64,000 nucleotides of DNA from Saprospirales bacterium (GCA_016719895.1 JADJYG010000001.1:310001-374000); one strand, 5' to 3'. Counted from the stretch's first letter, positions 17,649 through 26,317 are shown. A program made the numbers and translations. The notes: generated by a model from the sequence alone, not told the origin.

Positions 17649-19199
17649 ATGCAAGACGCAGACGAACAAGTGGTTCCGCTGGCCGAGTACCAAAAATTGG
17701 CGACGGAAGTGGAGGCCTTGAAACAACGCATCGCGTGGTTTGAGCGGATGCTGTTTGGTCGCAAGAGCGAGCGTTTTGTGCCTGCGGAAGAGGTGGCCGG
17801 GCAGTTGCACCTGGAATTTGACGGCGAGCAGGCCCAGGCGGTGGAGGAATCGGTTCGTCAGATGATCGCCGCGCATGAGCGCAAAGTTCCCCAGGTAAAA
17901 GACAAGGTTCATCCGGGCCGCATGCCGATTCCGGCGCATTTGGAGCGGGTGGAAGAAGTGGTGGAGCCGGAAGAGGACGTAACAGATATGAAGCGTATAG
18001 GGGAAGATGTGACGGAGGTGTTGGAATACGACCCCGGTCGGGTGTGGGTGCGGCGCATCGTTCGGCCCAAATACGCCCGCGTGCAAGTGGACGAAAATAT
18101 CGATCAAAGCCAGGTGGTACAGGCCCCGGCCAAAGACCTGCCCTTTGGCCGTTCCAAAGCCGGTGTAAGTCTCATCGTGCATATCCTGATTTCCAAATAT
18201 GTCGAGCACCTGCCCTTGCACCGACTCATCGCCCGCTTTGCCCGAAGCGGACTGAATATCCCCCCGGCCACCATGGGCCACTGGGTCAAAGTCGGGGCCG
18301 AACCCCTGCTGATCCTCTACGAAGCCTACCAAAAGCTCATTTTTGACACGTTTTACCTTCAAATGGATGAAACCAGGCTCAAAGTCCTGGAAGATGGAAA
18401 AGGCAAAACGCATTTGGGCTTCATCTGGGCCGTATTCGATCCCATCCGCCGCCTGCCCTTCTTCTTTTACCAGGTGGGGCGCGACCATAAAGGGCCTAAA
18501 AAATTACTCCAACGTTTTGCAGGCGTGCTGCAATGCGACGGCTTCGGCGTGTACGAAACCCTGAACAAAAAAATTGACTCCCTGGCCCTGATGAATTGCA
18601 TGGCGCACATCCGCCGTGAATTCTTCGACGCCCAAAGCAACGACGCCCAGCGCGCCCAAACCGCCCTGACCCTCATTCAACTGCTCTACCAGGTGGAAGA
18701 AAAAGCCCGGAATCTGGGCCTCAACCCCGAACAACGCCTCGAACTGCGGCTTCAGGAATCAAAACCCATATTCGATCAACTCGGCCAGTGGCTCCGCTCG
18801 GAATACAACCGCGTTACCCCCGCCAGCGCCATCGGGAAAGCCATTCAATACGCCCTGAACCGCTGGAAAAACATGCTCCTGTTCCTGGCCAACGGCAACA
18901 TTGAAATCGATAATAACCTCGTGGAAAATATTATCCGTCCCATCGCCATCGGACGCAAAAATTACCTCTTCGCCGGCTCCCATGAATCGGCCCAGCGCGC
19001 CGCCATGATCTACACCTTCTTCGCTGCCTGCAAACACCAAGGCATCGATCCCGAAATATGGCTCACCGATGTGCTCAACCGTATCCACGATCACAAGGTC
19101 AGCCGACTGCATGAGTTGATGCCACATAACTGGAAGCCGGCGCCCACAAAAACGCCGGCAAAGGCCGAAGGGGCAAAAATAGAAACCCCGGAGGAGTAG
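17649..19199 (+). CDS. tnpC: IS66 family transposase TnpC
   Basis: This is the DDE transposase of the element, 516 residues from the preferred ATG at 17649; an in-frame ATG at 17595 gives 534. It has an N-terminal coiled-coil/leucine-rich segment (AEYQKLATEVEALKQRI) and a LFGRKSER zinc-finger-linker region. Next come the catalytic Asp in LQMDETRLK, the second Asp in LQCDGFGVYE, and the Glu in IDNNLVENIIRPIAIGRKNY. The IS66 C-terminal motif with DPEIWLTDVL follows. The frame is intact. It stops 4 bp before the right terminal repeat. Confidence 0.93.
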   Translation: MQDADEQVVPLAEYQKLATEVEALKQRIAWFERMLFGRKSERFVPAEEVAGQLHLEFDGEQAQAVEESVRQMIAAHERKVPQVKDKVHPGRMPIPAHLERVEEVVEPEEDVTDMKRIGEDVTEVLEYDPGRVWVRRIVRPKYARVQVDENIDQSQVVQAPAKDLPFGRSKAGVSLIVHILISKYVEHLPLHRLIARFARSGLNIPPATMGHWVKVGAEPLLILYEAYQKLIFDTFYLQMDETRLKVLEDGKGKTHLGFIWAVFDPIRRLPFFFYQVGRDHKGPKKLLQRFAGVLQCDGFGVYETLNKKIDSLALMNCMAHIRREFFDAQSNDAQRAQTALTLIQLLYQVEEKARNLGLNPEQRLELRLQESKPIFDQLGQWLRSEYNRVTPASAIGKAIQYALNRWKNMLLFLANGNIEIDNNLVENIIRPIAIGRKNYLFAGSHESAQRAAMIYTFFAACKHQGIDPEIWLTDVLNRIHDHKVSRLHELMPHNWKPAPTKTPAKAEGAKIETPEE

Positions 19200-19228
19200 G
19201 GAAAGATGCCCTTCGTCGTAGGCTTACG

Positions 19229-20092
19229 CCGCAGCAGCGCTTCTTTGGGTTTTTGCCCTTTGGGCGTATTGCGGTAGTCGTTGTAACGGAACGTGACGTG
19301 CTCATCTTTTACTTCCTCTATTTTGTATTCGCTCAGGCAGGCGCGTTTGGTATAGCGGCCCACGTAGCGCACGATGCTTTCGGCATTTTGCAACGGTTCC
19401 TGTATGCTCACCACCCAGTCCCGCTCGTTGTGCACCTTCAAAAAACGCAGAAAATCAACCCGGTCGGCCAGTCGTTTTGGTGTTTTGTATTGTCCGTGCG
19501 TGTGCAGGGCCAAGAGCCGCTGTTGAAAGACCCAACGGAAACGTTTTTTCAGCCATTCGTGCCGGAACAGATATGCTCCTTCCAGCAGTTTCATCTCTTT
19601 GCTCTCCTGTTTTATCCCGCCGCCCGTCACCACCAGGTGCAGGTGCGGGTGGTATTTGAGGTCCGAACCCGCCGTGTGCAGCACCGCGATCATACCGCCT
19701 TCCATCTGGTGTTTGTAGCGGAACCAGCCCGGTATGACTTCGCCAACCGCCGAAAACATGGCATCGTACACGGCCCGTTCGTTGCGATGCGCAATGTCGC
19801 GCAGCCAGGCCGGAAGCGTCACCACAACGTGATGATGCTTGATATTCAACACGTTATGCAGGATATTATCAGCCCAACGGCTCGTGGCTGCCGTTCCGCA
19901 GGTCGGACAAAACCGATGGCCGCAGGAACGATACATATAATGCTGTTCTCCACATTCTTCACACGCATAGGTGGCATACCCCATCGCAAGGGTTCTGCAC
20001 TGCTGTATTTTGAGTGCAGCCGTAAAGTGTTTTTCTGTTAATATCAAAGAACGTTTGGGGTGCCCTTTGTACCCCTCAAAGTGATCTTTCAA
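19229..20092 (-). pseudogene. IS91-family transposase, C-terminus truncated at the IS66 edge
   Basis: About 288 codons of an IS91-type transposase remain. They include an N-terminal zinc-binding domain (CEECGEQHYMYRSCGHRFCPTC split over two CxxC pairs), the HUH metal site (HPHLHLVV) and the region of the catalytic tyrosine (YVGRYTKR). At 19228 the frame crosses into the IS66 repeat and continues as a meaningless fusion for 46 codons, so the natural C-terminus is lost. I did not find the missing part left of the IS66. The element is therefore dead unless helped in trans. Confidence 0.85.
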
Positions 20093-20309
20093 AAGATCGG
20101 AAAGACGATATTTATTATGATAATCTATTTATTATGTGTGTTTTATTTATTATAATTTTGTTCAACGGTTGAATATGCGTATGTGCGACGCTTAGGAAGC
20201 ATTTTCGTATATTCTTTGTTCTCGGTTTTAAGTATTTGATTGGTTGTGAAAGCAATACTGCTTCTCCGATCTGAAATCGCTGGCGAAGTTTTTACGTTAT
20301 TTCCACATA

Positions 20310-21266
20310 TTATTGAAAGGAACATGCCAGGCGGAAACCAAAAGAGCTGCCCCAAGAGAATGGTGGGTAGCCTCCTCTGAATACGGCGCGGCAGACTGTT
20401 GGCATATCACCCCAGCCACCACCACGAAGACTACGGTATTTTCCTGATTCAGCACCAATTGGGTTATGTATCCCTTTGCTTTGGGTATAATAATCGCTAC
20501 CATACCAGTCCCAGCACCACTCCCATACGTTACCGCTCATGTTGTACAAGCCCAAGGCGTTGGCTGACAATTCATTAACCAAAACAGTCTTACCATAGTA
20601 TTGACCTACAATCGAAAAAGGCTTTTTATAAATTTCTCTTGAGTCAAAATTAACTTCTACAGGATCAATTGTATCACGACCGTTACCAAATCGCATCTTT
20701 TTGCCGCCTTCCCTGGCAGCATATTCCCACTCGGCTTCGGTGGGCAAGCGGTAGCCATTAGCACTTGTATCGCGGGTAACTGTCCACTTTTGATTAAAAC
20801 TTGTATTTGTGTTACTGGAATCTATACGGCTTTTGTCAATCACATAGTATGGTATGCGACTCTGCTGCTCACTCAGCCAATTACAATATTCAATGGCATC
20901 GTACCAAGATATGTAGATAGCTAGGCGTTGACCACGGCCCCAACCTTCATCATTCGGCATAGTCCGGCGTGTTGCCTCGCAAAAGACATCATACTCTCCA
21001 AAGGTGACTTCGTATTTGGAGAGATAAAAATCGCTGATTGTGACGGCATGTACGATTTCGTTGGTTTCTATCTTGTCGTCCATCACATCGCCCATCTGGA
21101 AGGTACCGCCCTTCACAAAGGTAAAATGAACCAAAAAAATCGAATCCGGAGTTGTCTGAGCAATCGCTATCCCAGATCTGAGACCGAGAAGCAGTGCAAC
21201 GAAGCAGACTTTTACGATTACTGCCGCAGCAGGAACAAAGACAATGGGTATATTAATTATTTTCAT
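20310..21266 (-). CDS. Secreted formylglycine-generating-enzyme-like (SUMF1/C-type-lectin fold) protein
   Basis: The 318-residue product has an N-terminal hydrophobic signal (cleavage near AIAQ) followed by a full FGE-sulfatase domain: FVKGGTFQMGD, FYLSKYEVTFGEYDVF, SWYDAIEYCNWLS, GYRLPTEAEWEYAAR, NVWEWCWDWYG, LRGGGWGD and the closing GFRLA. True FGE activates sulfatases using two active-site cysteines. Many secreted Bacteroidota members instead act as adhesion or lipid/ion-related domains, and I see no sulfatase nearby. A run of attC-like palindromic units begins just upstream of its start, so it may sit in a mobile cassette. No reverse transcriptase or template repeat supports a diversity-generating role. 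Confidence 0.8.
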   Translation of the reverse strand: MKIINIPIVFVPAAAVIVKVCFVALLLGLRSGIAIAQTTPDSIFLVHFTFVKGGTFQMGDVMDDKIETNEIVHAVTISDFYLSKYEVTFGEYDVFCEATRRTMPNDEGWGRGQRLAIYISWYDAIEYCNWLSEQQSRIPYYVIDKSRIDSSNTNTSFNQKWTVTRDTSANGYRLPTEAEWEYAAREGGKKMRFGNGRDTIDPVEVNFDSREIYKKPFSIVGQYYGKTVLVNELSANALGLYNMSGNVWEWCWDWYGSDYYTQSKGIHNPIGAESGKYRSLRGGGWGDMPTVCRAVFRGGYPPFSWGSSFGFRLACSFQ

Positions 21267-21292
21267 ATTATTTTATATTCTAAATTACCGAG

Positions 21293-21898
21293 AACTGCGG
21301 CGTAGCCGCAGTTGTGAATGACTATGAACAATTGCCGGCGACGCGACGTTAGTGACCCGTCAAGTTCGGAAAATGGATAACATAAAAGGATTGCGGTAAT
21401 CTTCGATTGACGAAGTGCTTTTTGCCATTTTCCGAACGGTTTTCAAAAAATGACTTCAAAGGCCTCGACCCAAAAATGCCCCGCTTCCCGCCCGACTGCC
21501 CCGGCCCGCCGATATTTTTTTTATCGTGTACGCTGCGACGGTTTTTTATATTTTATTGGCGTTTAGCCATTTATATTATTTATCGTCTACGCTACGGCGG
21601 GCTTTTAAAATAATTTGTGTCGCAATACGCAATAAATTTGTTTTTAAAAATCGTTTGCAAGCGTGCATTCCACGAATGCTGCAAAGCCGAAAAGCATTTG
21701 CTTCTGTGAGCAAGACTCCCGCGCCAATGCTTTTCTGCCTTGCCAAATGCCGAAAGCATTTGTTCGCTTGCAAACGATTTTTAAGACTTTCCAGGGCGTA
21801 TTGCTGCCGATTTAAAAATATCGGCGGGCCGGGGCATGCGACGCATTTTTGGGTTGTAACCTATTGATGCTCAACATTTTTTGAAAATGATTGCCACT
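21293..21898. repeat. Palindromic tandem unit, copy 1 (606 bp)
   Basis: It is near-identical to the next 598 bp. Differences are mostly single-base changes in homopolymers. The unit contains a 23-bp perfect inverted repeat (21497-21519 with 21814-21836) and an inner 18-bp one (21646-21663 with 21765-21782), so it could fold into one long hairpin. Open frames inside are short and repeat-derived. I read it as non-coding. Confidence 0.9.
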
Positions 21899-21962
21899 AA
21901 CTGCGGCGTCGCCGCAGTTGTGAATGACTATGAACAATTGCCGGCGACGCGACGTTAGTGGC
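21893..21962 (-). other. attC-like recombination site (70 bp) at the junction of the tandem units
   Basis: The outer arms gccactaac (21893-21901) and gttagtggc (21954-21962) are perfect complements. The inner arms gcggcgtcgcc and ggcgacgcg, about a dozen bases in, also pair. Unpaired spacers separate the outer and inner arms. This two-arm architecture ending in AAC/GTT is that of integron attC sites, though the outer box is not an exact GTTRRRY. A related site with a different base after GTT lies at 21293-21356, next to the FGE-like gene. Recombination activity is inferred, not shown. Confidence 0.5.
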
Positions 21963-22496
21963 CGTCAAGTTCGGAAAATGGATAACATAAAAGGATTGCG
22001 GTAATCTTCGATTGACGAAGTGCTTTTTTGCCATTTTCGAACAGTTTTCAAAAATGACTTCAAAGGCCTCGACCCAAAATGCCTCGCTTCCCGCCCGACT
22101 GCCCCGGCCCGCCGATATTTTTTTATCGTGCACGCTGCGGCGGTTTTTTTATATTTTATTGGCGTTTAGCCATTTATATTATTTATCGTCTACGCTACGG
22201 CGGGCTTTTAAAATAATTTGTGTCGCAATACGCAATAAATTTGTTTTAAAATCGTTTGCAAGCGTGCATTCCACGAATGCTGCAAAGCCGAAAGCATTTG
22301 CTTCTGTGAGAAGACTCCCGCGCCAATGCTTTTCGCCTTGCCAAATGCCGAAAGCATTTGTTCGCTTGCAAACGATTTTTAAGACTTTCCAGGGCGTATT
22401 GCTGCCGATTTAAAAATATCGGCGGGCCGGGGCATGCGACGCATTTTTGGGTTGTAACCTATTGATGCTCAACATTTTTTGAAAATGATTGCCACT
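21899..22496. repeat. Palindromic tandem unit, copy 2 (598 bp)
   Basis: This is a direct repeat of copy 1, beginning at the same sequence (aactgcggcg) and ending at the same bases (gattgccact) before aac. The head-to-tail junction forms the attC-like site at 21893-21962. After this copy the sequence changes into two hairpins and a recombinase remnant. Confidence 0.9.
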
Positions 22497-22508
22497 AACG
22501 TTTGTACT

Positions 22509-22563
22509 CCCGAAAACAGCTAAGTAAAACCCGCATTGCGCCTTTTACTTATTCATTTTCGGG
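22509..22563. repeat. Two-stage hairpin (cccgaaaa...ttttcggg)
   Basis: The outer stem cccgaaaa/ttttcggg (8 bp) and the inner stem taagtaaaa/ttttactta (9 bp) enclose a loop containing cccgcattgc. It lies between the tandem units and the recombinase remnant, where an attI-type or recombinase-binding site would be expected. Confidence 0.6.
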
Positions 22564-22591
22564 TATATCGAATGTGGGCGATCTGGTATCC

Positions 22592-22628
22592 CGGCTAAGT
22601 AAACCCGCATTGCATGTTTAGTTAGCCG
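22592..22628. repeat. Second hairpin with the same loop motif
   Basis: The stem cggctaa/ttagccg plus aaac/gttt encloses the same cccgcattgc loop as the hairpin at 22509-22563. The left arms of both (ctaagtaaa...) are almost identical, so the two hairpins form a repeated structured site just downstream of the recombinase remnant. Confidence 0.6.
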
Positions 22629-22675
22629 AATATTTGTTTGTTGTTTTAATTTTGTATCAAACATACTTCTTCTGG

Positions 22676-23035
22676 TCAAATATCCAGATCATCCAGCGGG
22701 CTTTTTATTTTGTCCCAGCCTTTTTTCGTGATATGTGTGTAAATCTCAGTCGTCTTACTGCTTTCATGGCCCAGGAGTTCCTGTATGTAACGTAAGTCGA
22801 CGCCCTTCTCCAATACGTGCGTGGCGAAACCATGGCGCAGTGCATGTATCGTCGCCGCCGGATTGATCTTCGATTTTTCGTTTGCCTGGCTAAGCATCGT
22901 GTCATAAATAGCTTTCCACTTTGGCGGCATCTTTTTAGCCCCGACTGCGTCCCCAAAACAGTTATATAGTTCACTATACGCCTGTTTTGAGGCCTTCCCG
23001 GAACTAAAAATCTGCTCCCCAAAATGGAAAATTAT
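22676..23035 (-). pseudogene. Tyrosine recombinase/integrase, C-terminal catalytic fragment
   Basis: The open frame holds about 119 codons of the catalytic domain: HALRHGFATH (Arg and His of the active site), LGHESSKTTEIYTH (second His and the nucleophile Tyr), and the ending IKSPLDDLDI that is common in Bacteroidota XerC/D- and integron-type recombinases. The upstream half, including the first catalytic Arg, is missing; an in-frame TAA lies at 23036-23038. The stretch before HALRH (SKQAYSELYNCFGD onward) is longer than in simple Xer proteins, as in integron integrases. As written it is inactive. It reads toward the attC-like units. Confidence 0.75.
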
Positions 23036-23085
23036 TTATGACACGATGCTAAGTACAGTGTAAACTAAGCCTGTTGGGGAAATAT

Positions 23086-23385
23086 TTATCCAGGAAGCGG
23101 AGCGGCAATTTTGTACAGGGAATCCGCCATACTTTCATCTCCGGGTCCCAGCGCCGGCAATGGGTGTTTTTCACCGTAGCCAAATGCATGGGGAGGCAGA
23201 TGCAAGCCCATCCGGTCTTTTTCTGCCGGCAGCGGAAGCAGGGTGATCTTGTACGCAGCGTCCCACGTATGCGCGATCTCCCGGGCCGGCAAGCGCAGGA
23301 AGGGCAACAAAAAAAACGGCCCGGCGTCCCACACGCCGAACCGAATAGAAATGGTATAGTAAAACCGAATTAGCACACGGGGCAT
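23086..23385 (-). CDS. Hypothetical protein, 99 residues
   Basis: I do not recognise this protein. Its codons have the GC-rich third positions of neighbouring real genes (unlike the overlapping plus-strand frame), which is the main reason to list it. It has no signal peptide or motif. It lies alone between the recombinase remnant and ftsZ. Confidence 0.35.
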   Translation of the reverse strand: MPRVLIRFYYTISIRFGVWDAGPFFLLPFLRLPAREIAHTWDAAYKITLLPLPAEKDRMGLHLPPHAFGYGEKHPLPALGPGDESMADSLYKIAAPLPG

Positions 23386-23458
23386 GGGGCGTCATCCGGT
23401 CATGAAGGAGTAGTATTAAACATCCCGGCAAATACAAAAAAACCGGGGTGGGAATAAT

Positions 23459-24943
23459 CTAATCGACGTTGTCGTGTAAAAACGAATTGCCGCTCATTTT
23501 GATCTCCGGCTCGTCCTCAATGGAAATGGTCCAGGTAGACATCCCCGATGCTTCTGCATCCGGCAAGGCATCCAGACTGATGCCTTTGCGCAGATAAGCG
23601 GGCTGATTTTCGAGTTCGATAATCGTTTGTGGAGAATTCAGCTTGACCACGTTGATCGGCCGGTTGCGGACTTCTTCGCGCCGGCGCTGCGCTTCTTCCA
23701 AACGCCGGCGGCGCTCTTCCGGGCCAATTTCGGCGGCTTCATCCGGGCGCACAAAGGGGTCGTTGGGATCGCCTTTGGCGTTGCGGATACGTTCCATGGT
23801 TTCGCGCACATTGTCGAAATCGAATTCGATGGCATTGGCGGCTTTTTCCTCCACGGGAGCTGGTTCGTCGGAGCTGATGCTAAACAGCGAGGGCGGCATT
23901 TTTTTTTGCTCGTCATCCAGGTGTACGAAATGCCGTTCGGGCGGCGCCGTTTGGCTGCGCATACCGCTCAGCGGAGCGGACTTGCGGCTCGCTTCAAAGC
24001 CGGTGGCAATGATCGTGACGCTCAGTCTTTCCCCCAGGCGTTCGTCGAAGCAATTGCCCCAGATCAGGTTAGCCCCTTCGCCGGCTTCCTGCTGAACGAA
24101 TTCCGTGATCTCGAAAATCTCGTCCATAGTTGCCTCGTTGATACCGGAAGTAATATTGACGAGGATATTTTTTGCGCCGCTGATGTTGCTGTCTTCCAGC
24201 AGGGGTGAGTTGAGGGCTTCGTCGACGGCCCGGCGGGCGCGGCCGTCGCCTTCCACCGCGGCGGTGCCCATGATGGCCACGCCGGAGCCCCGCATAACCG
24301 TGTTCACGTCTTCGAAATCGACGTTGACATAGCCGGGCACGGTGATGATTTCAGCGATGCCTTTTGCGGCCGTGCAGAGGATATTGTCGGCTTGGGAGAA
24401 GGCCTGCGAAATGCTCAGGTTTCCATGGATCTGCCGGAGTTTATCGTTGCTGATCACGACCAGGCAGTCTACGTTTTTGCGCAATTCCTCCAGTCCGTCA
24501 TAGCCGTTGGATACGCGCAGGCGCCCCTCGAACAGGAAGGGCAAGGTGACGATACCAACGGTGAGGATACCAAGTTCCTGTGCGGCTTTGGCAATGATCG
24601 GCGCGGCGCCGGTGCCGGTGCCGCCGCCCATGCCGGCTGTGATAAACGCCATTTTGGTGCCGTCTTCGAGAAAGCGGGTGATTTCGTCGAGACTTTCCAT
24701 GCAGGCGCGTTTGCCCACGTCGGGTTTGCTGCCTGCCCCCCGGCCTTCGGTCAGGCTGGCGCCCAGGGGAATTTTGGTGGGAACAGGGCTGAGGTGCATG
24801 GCCTGGGCATCGGTGTTGCAGATCGCATAATCCACACCGATAATCCCTTGCTTGTACATGTGGGTTACGGCATTGCTGCCGCCGCCGCCTACACCAATAA
24901 TTTTTATGATGGAAGGCTCGTCCTTCGGCAAATCGAAAAGCAT
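23459..24943 (-). CDS. ftsZ: Cell division protein FtsZ
   Basis: This tubulin-like GTPase forms the cytokinetic Z ring. The GTP-binding loop GGGTGTG is at residues 106-112, the N-terminal GVGGGGSNAV is intact, and the T7-region NVDFEDVNTVM supplies the catalytic aspartates. The 494-residue product is longer than E. coli FtsZ (383) because of a long charged linker after residue 330, rich in Glu/Arg (RRRLEEAQRRREEVRNR), which is usual in Bacteroidota. The C-terminal tail is the likely FtsA-binding peptide. It follows ftsA by 30 bp and is the last gene of the dcw cluster. Confidence 0.96.
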   Translation of the reverse strand: MLFDLPKDEPSIIKIIGVGGGGSNAVTHMYKQGIIGVDYAICNTDAQAMHLSPVPTKIPLGASLTEGRGAGSKPDVGKRACMESLDEITRFLEDGTKMAFITAGMGGGTGTGAAPIIAKAAQELGILTVGIVTLPFLFEGRLRVSNGYDGLEELRKNVDCLVVISNDKLRQIHGNLSISQAFSQADNILCTAAKGIAEIITVPGYVNVDFEDVNTVMRGSGVAIMGTAAVEGDGRARRAVDEALNSPLLEDSNISGAKNILVNITSGINEATMDEIFEITEFVQQEAGEGANLIWGNCFDERLGERLSVTIIATGFEASRKSAPLSGMRSQTAPPERHFVHLDDEQKKMPPSLFSISSDEPAPVEEKAANAIEFDFDNVRETMERIRNAKGDPNDPFVRPDEAAEIGPEERRRRLEEAQRRREEVRNRPINVVKLNSPQTIIELENQPAYLRKGISLDALPDAEASGMSTWTISIEDEPEIKMSGNSFLHDNVD

Positions 24944-24973
24944 AAGCCGGGTGTTTTAAGATGAAGAAATGAG

Positions 24974-26317
24974 TTATTTTTTATTAAAATCCACATCGGG
25001 TTCGGCTTCGAACCATTCTTTGGTCTTGCGGAAAACATTGTCGAGCCAGCTCGGCGATTTTTCTTCGGACACGTTGGAGGGTTCCCTATCGGCGCCGTCG
25101 CCATAGGCGTGTTCGCCGGCGGCGGTTGCGCGGCCGGCTTCAACATCCTGCAGCCCTTTGAGCAACAAGCCGATGGCCGTACTGTAGATCGGGCTGTTGA
25201 CGCTCTCGCGGTAGCCATGCGCCAGGTTCTCCACCGGAAGCCCGACCCGGCACGACATGCCGGTATGGAATTCGGTGAGCTTGTCCAGATGGTTGAGCAA
25301 GGCGCCGCCGCCGGTAATGACAATGCCGCCGATCAGCTTGCGTTCGTAGCCGCTGCGGCGTATTTCCCAAAGCACATAATCGAGCAATTCTTCCATGCGG
25401 GCCTGGATGATCCGGGCGAGGTTTTTTTCGCTGATTTCCTTGTGCTCGCGTCCTTTTAGCCCGGGGATCGTGATGATCCGGTTGTCATAGACTTCGGTAG
25501 CCAAAGCAGAGCCGAAGCGGACCTTCAGTTTTTCCGCTTGCGGCTGCATCACCGTGCATCCTTCTTTGATGTCGGCTGTGATCACATTGCCGCCAAAGGG
25601 GATGACCGCGGTATGGCGGATGATGCCTTCATGGAAGATCGTGATATCCGTGGTGCCGCCACCGATATCCACCAGGGCGACGCCGGCTTGTTTCTCTTCT
25701 TCGAAGAGCACGGCATCGGCGCTGGCGATCGGCTCCAGGGTCAATTCGGCTACCTGAAGCCCGGCTTTTTCGATACAGCGGAAGATGTTGTTGACTGCCG
25801 TGATCTGGCCGGTGATGATGTGGAAATTGGCTTCCAGGCGCACCCCGCACATGCCGATCGGGTCGGTGATGCCTTGTTCATTATCCACCGTAAATTCTTG
25901 TGGAAAGACATGAATAATCTTGTCGCCTGGCGGTAACACCAGCTTGAACATGTCATTGACCAGGCGGTCGATATCGCGCCGGGCAATTTCGGTGTGATCG
26001 CTTTCGCGGGTGAGAATGCCCCGGTGTTGCAGGCTTTTGATGTGCTGGCCGGCTATGCCGACGTGGACAACACGGAACTTCATGCGCGCCTGACGCTCGC
26101 AAATATCCACCGCTTCGCGGATGGCATTCACTGTTTTTTCGATGTTGCTGACCACGCCGCGTAATACGCCGACGCTATCCACCTTGCCTACGCCCAGGAT
26201 TTCGAGTTTCCCATGTGTGTTTTTACGCCCGGCCAGGCAGCATACCTTCGTAGTGCCAATATCCAGCGCAACAACTACATCGTGGGTTTGCGGGACTAAT
26301 TCGGTCATCTTGTGCAA
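24974..26317 (-). CDS. ftsA: Cell division protein FtsA
   Basis: This actin-like ATPase anchors FtsZ filaments to the membrane. Visible actin-fold motifs are ALDIGTTKVCCLAG near the start, VDIGGGTTDITIF in the middle, and GGIVITGGGALL toward the end. The SHS2/1C domain lies between. The 447 residues include a C-terminal extension ending in an amphipathic helix (WLDNVFRKTKEWFEA), the expected membrane anchor. A consensus promoter lies 72 bp upstream, so ftsA-ftsZ can be transcribed apart from the rest of the cluster. Confidence 0.96.
   Translation of the reverse strand: MHKMTELVPQTHDVVVALDIGTTKVCCLAGRKNTHGKLEILGVGKVDSVGVLRGVVSNIEKTVNAIREAVDICERQARMKFRVVHVGIAGQHIKSLQHRGILTRESDHTEIARRDIDRLVNDMFKLVLPPGDKIIHVFPQEFTVDNEQGITDPIGMCGVRLEANFHIITGQITAVNNIFRCIEKAGLQVAELTLEPIASADAVLFEEEKQAGVALVDIGGGTTDITIFHEGIIRHTAVIPFGGNVITADIKEGCTVMQPQAEKLKVRFGSALATEVYDNRIITIPGLKGREHKEISEKNLARIIQARMEELLDYVLWEIRRSGYERKLIGGIVITGGGALLNHLDKLTEFHTGMSCRVGLPVENLAHGYRESVNSPIYSTAIGLLLKGLQDVEAGRATAAGEHAYGDGADREPSNVSEEKSPSWLDNVFRKTKEWFEAEPDVDFNKK

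Larger units (their letters stand above)
16728..19228 (+). mobile_element. IS66-family insertion sequence (complete, three genes)
   Basis: The 26-bp terminal inverted repeats are perfect (16728-16753 and 19203-19228; outer bases cgtaagcctacgacgaa). Inside are the three IS66 genes in the usual order and strand. No 8-bp target duplication is visible. The right flank is a truncated IS91-type transposase, but the left flank does not continue that gene, so the flanks were probably rearranged. All three reading frames are intact, so the element could still be active. Confidence 0.9.

Noticed and set aside
20161..20173. Perfect 13-bp palindrome ttcaacggttgaa as a further recombination site
   Set aside because: It ends in AAC/GTT but has a one-base loop and no inner arms, so it does not resemble the attC-like sites on the other side of the FGE-like gene.
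21293..22496. CRISPR array
   Set aside because: There are only two copies, each ~600 bp, with no short repeat/spacer periodicity and no cas genes.
20310..22500. Diversity-generating retroelement around the FGE-like gene
   Set aside because: The C-type-lectin fold is a usual target, but no reverse transcriptase, template repeat or adenine-variable pair is present.
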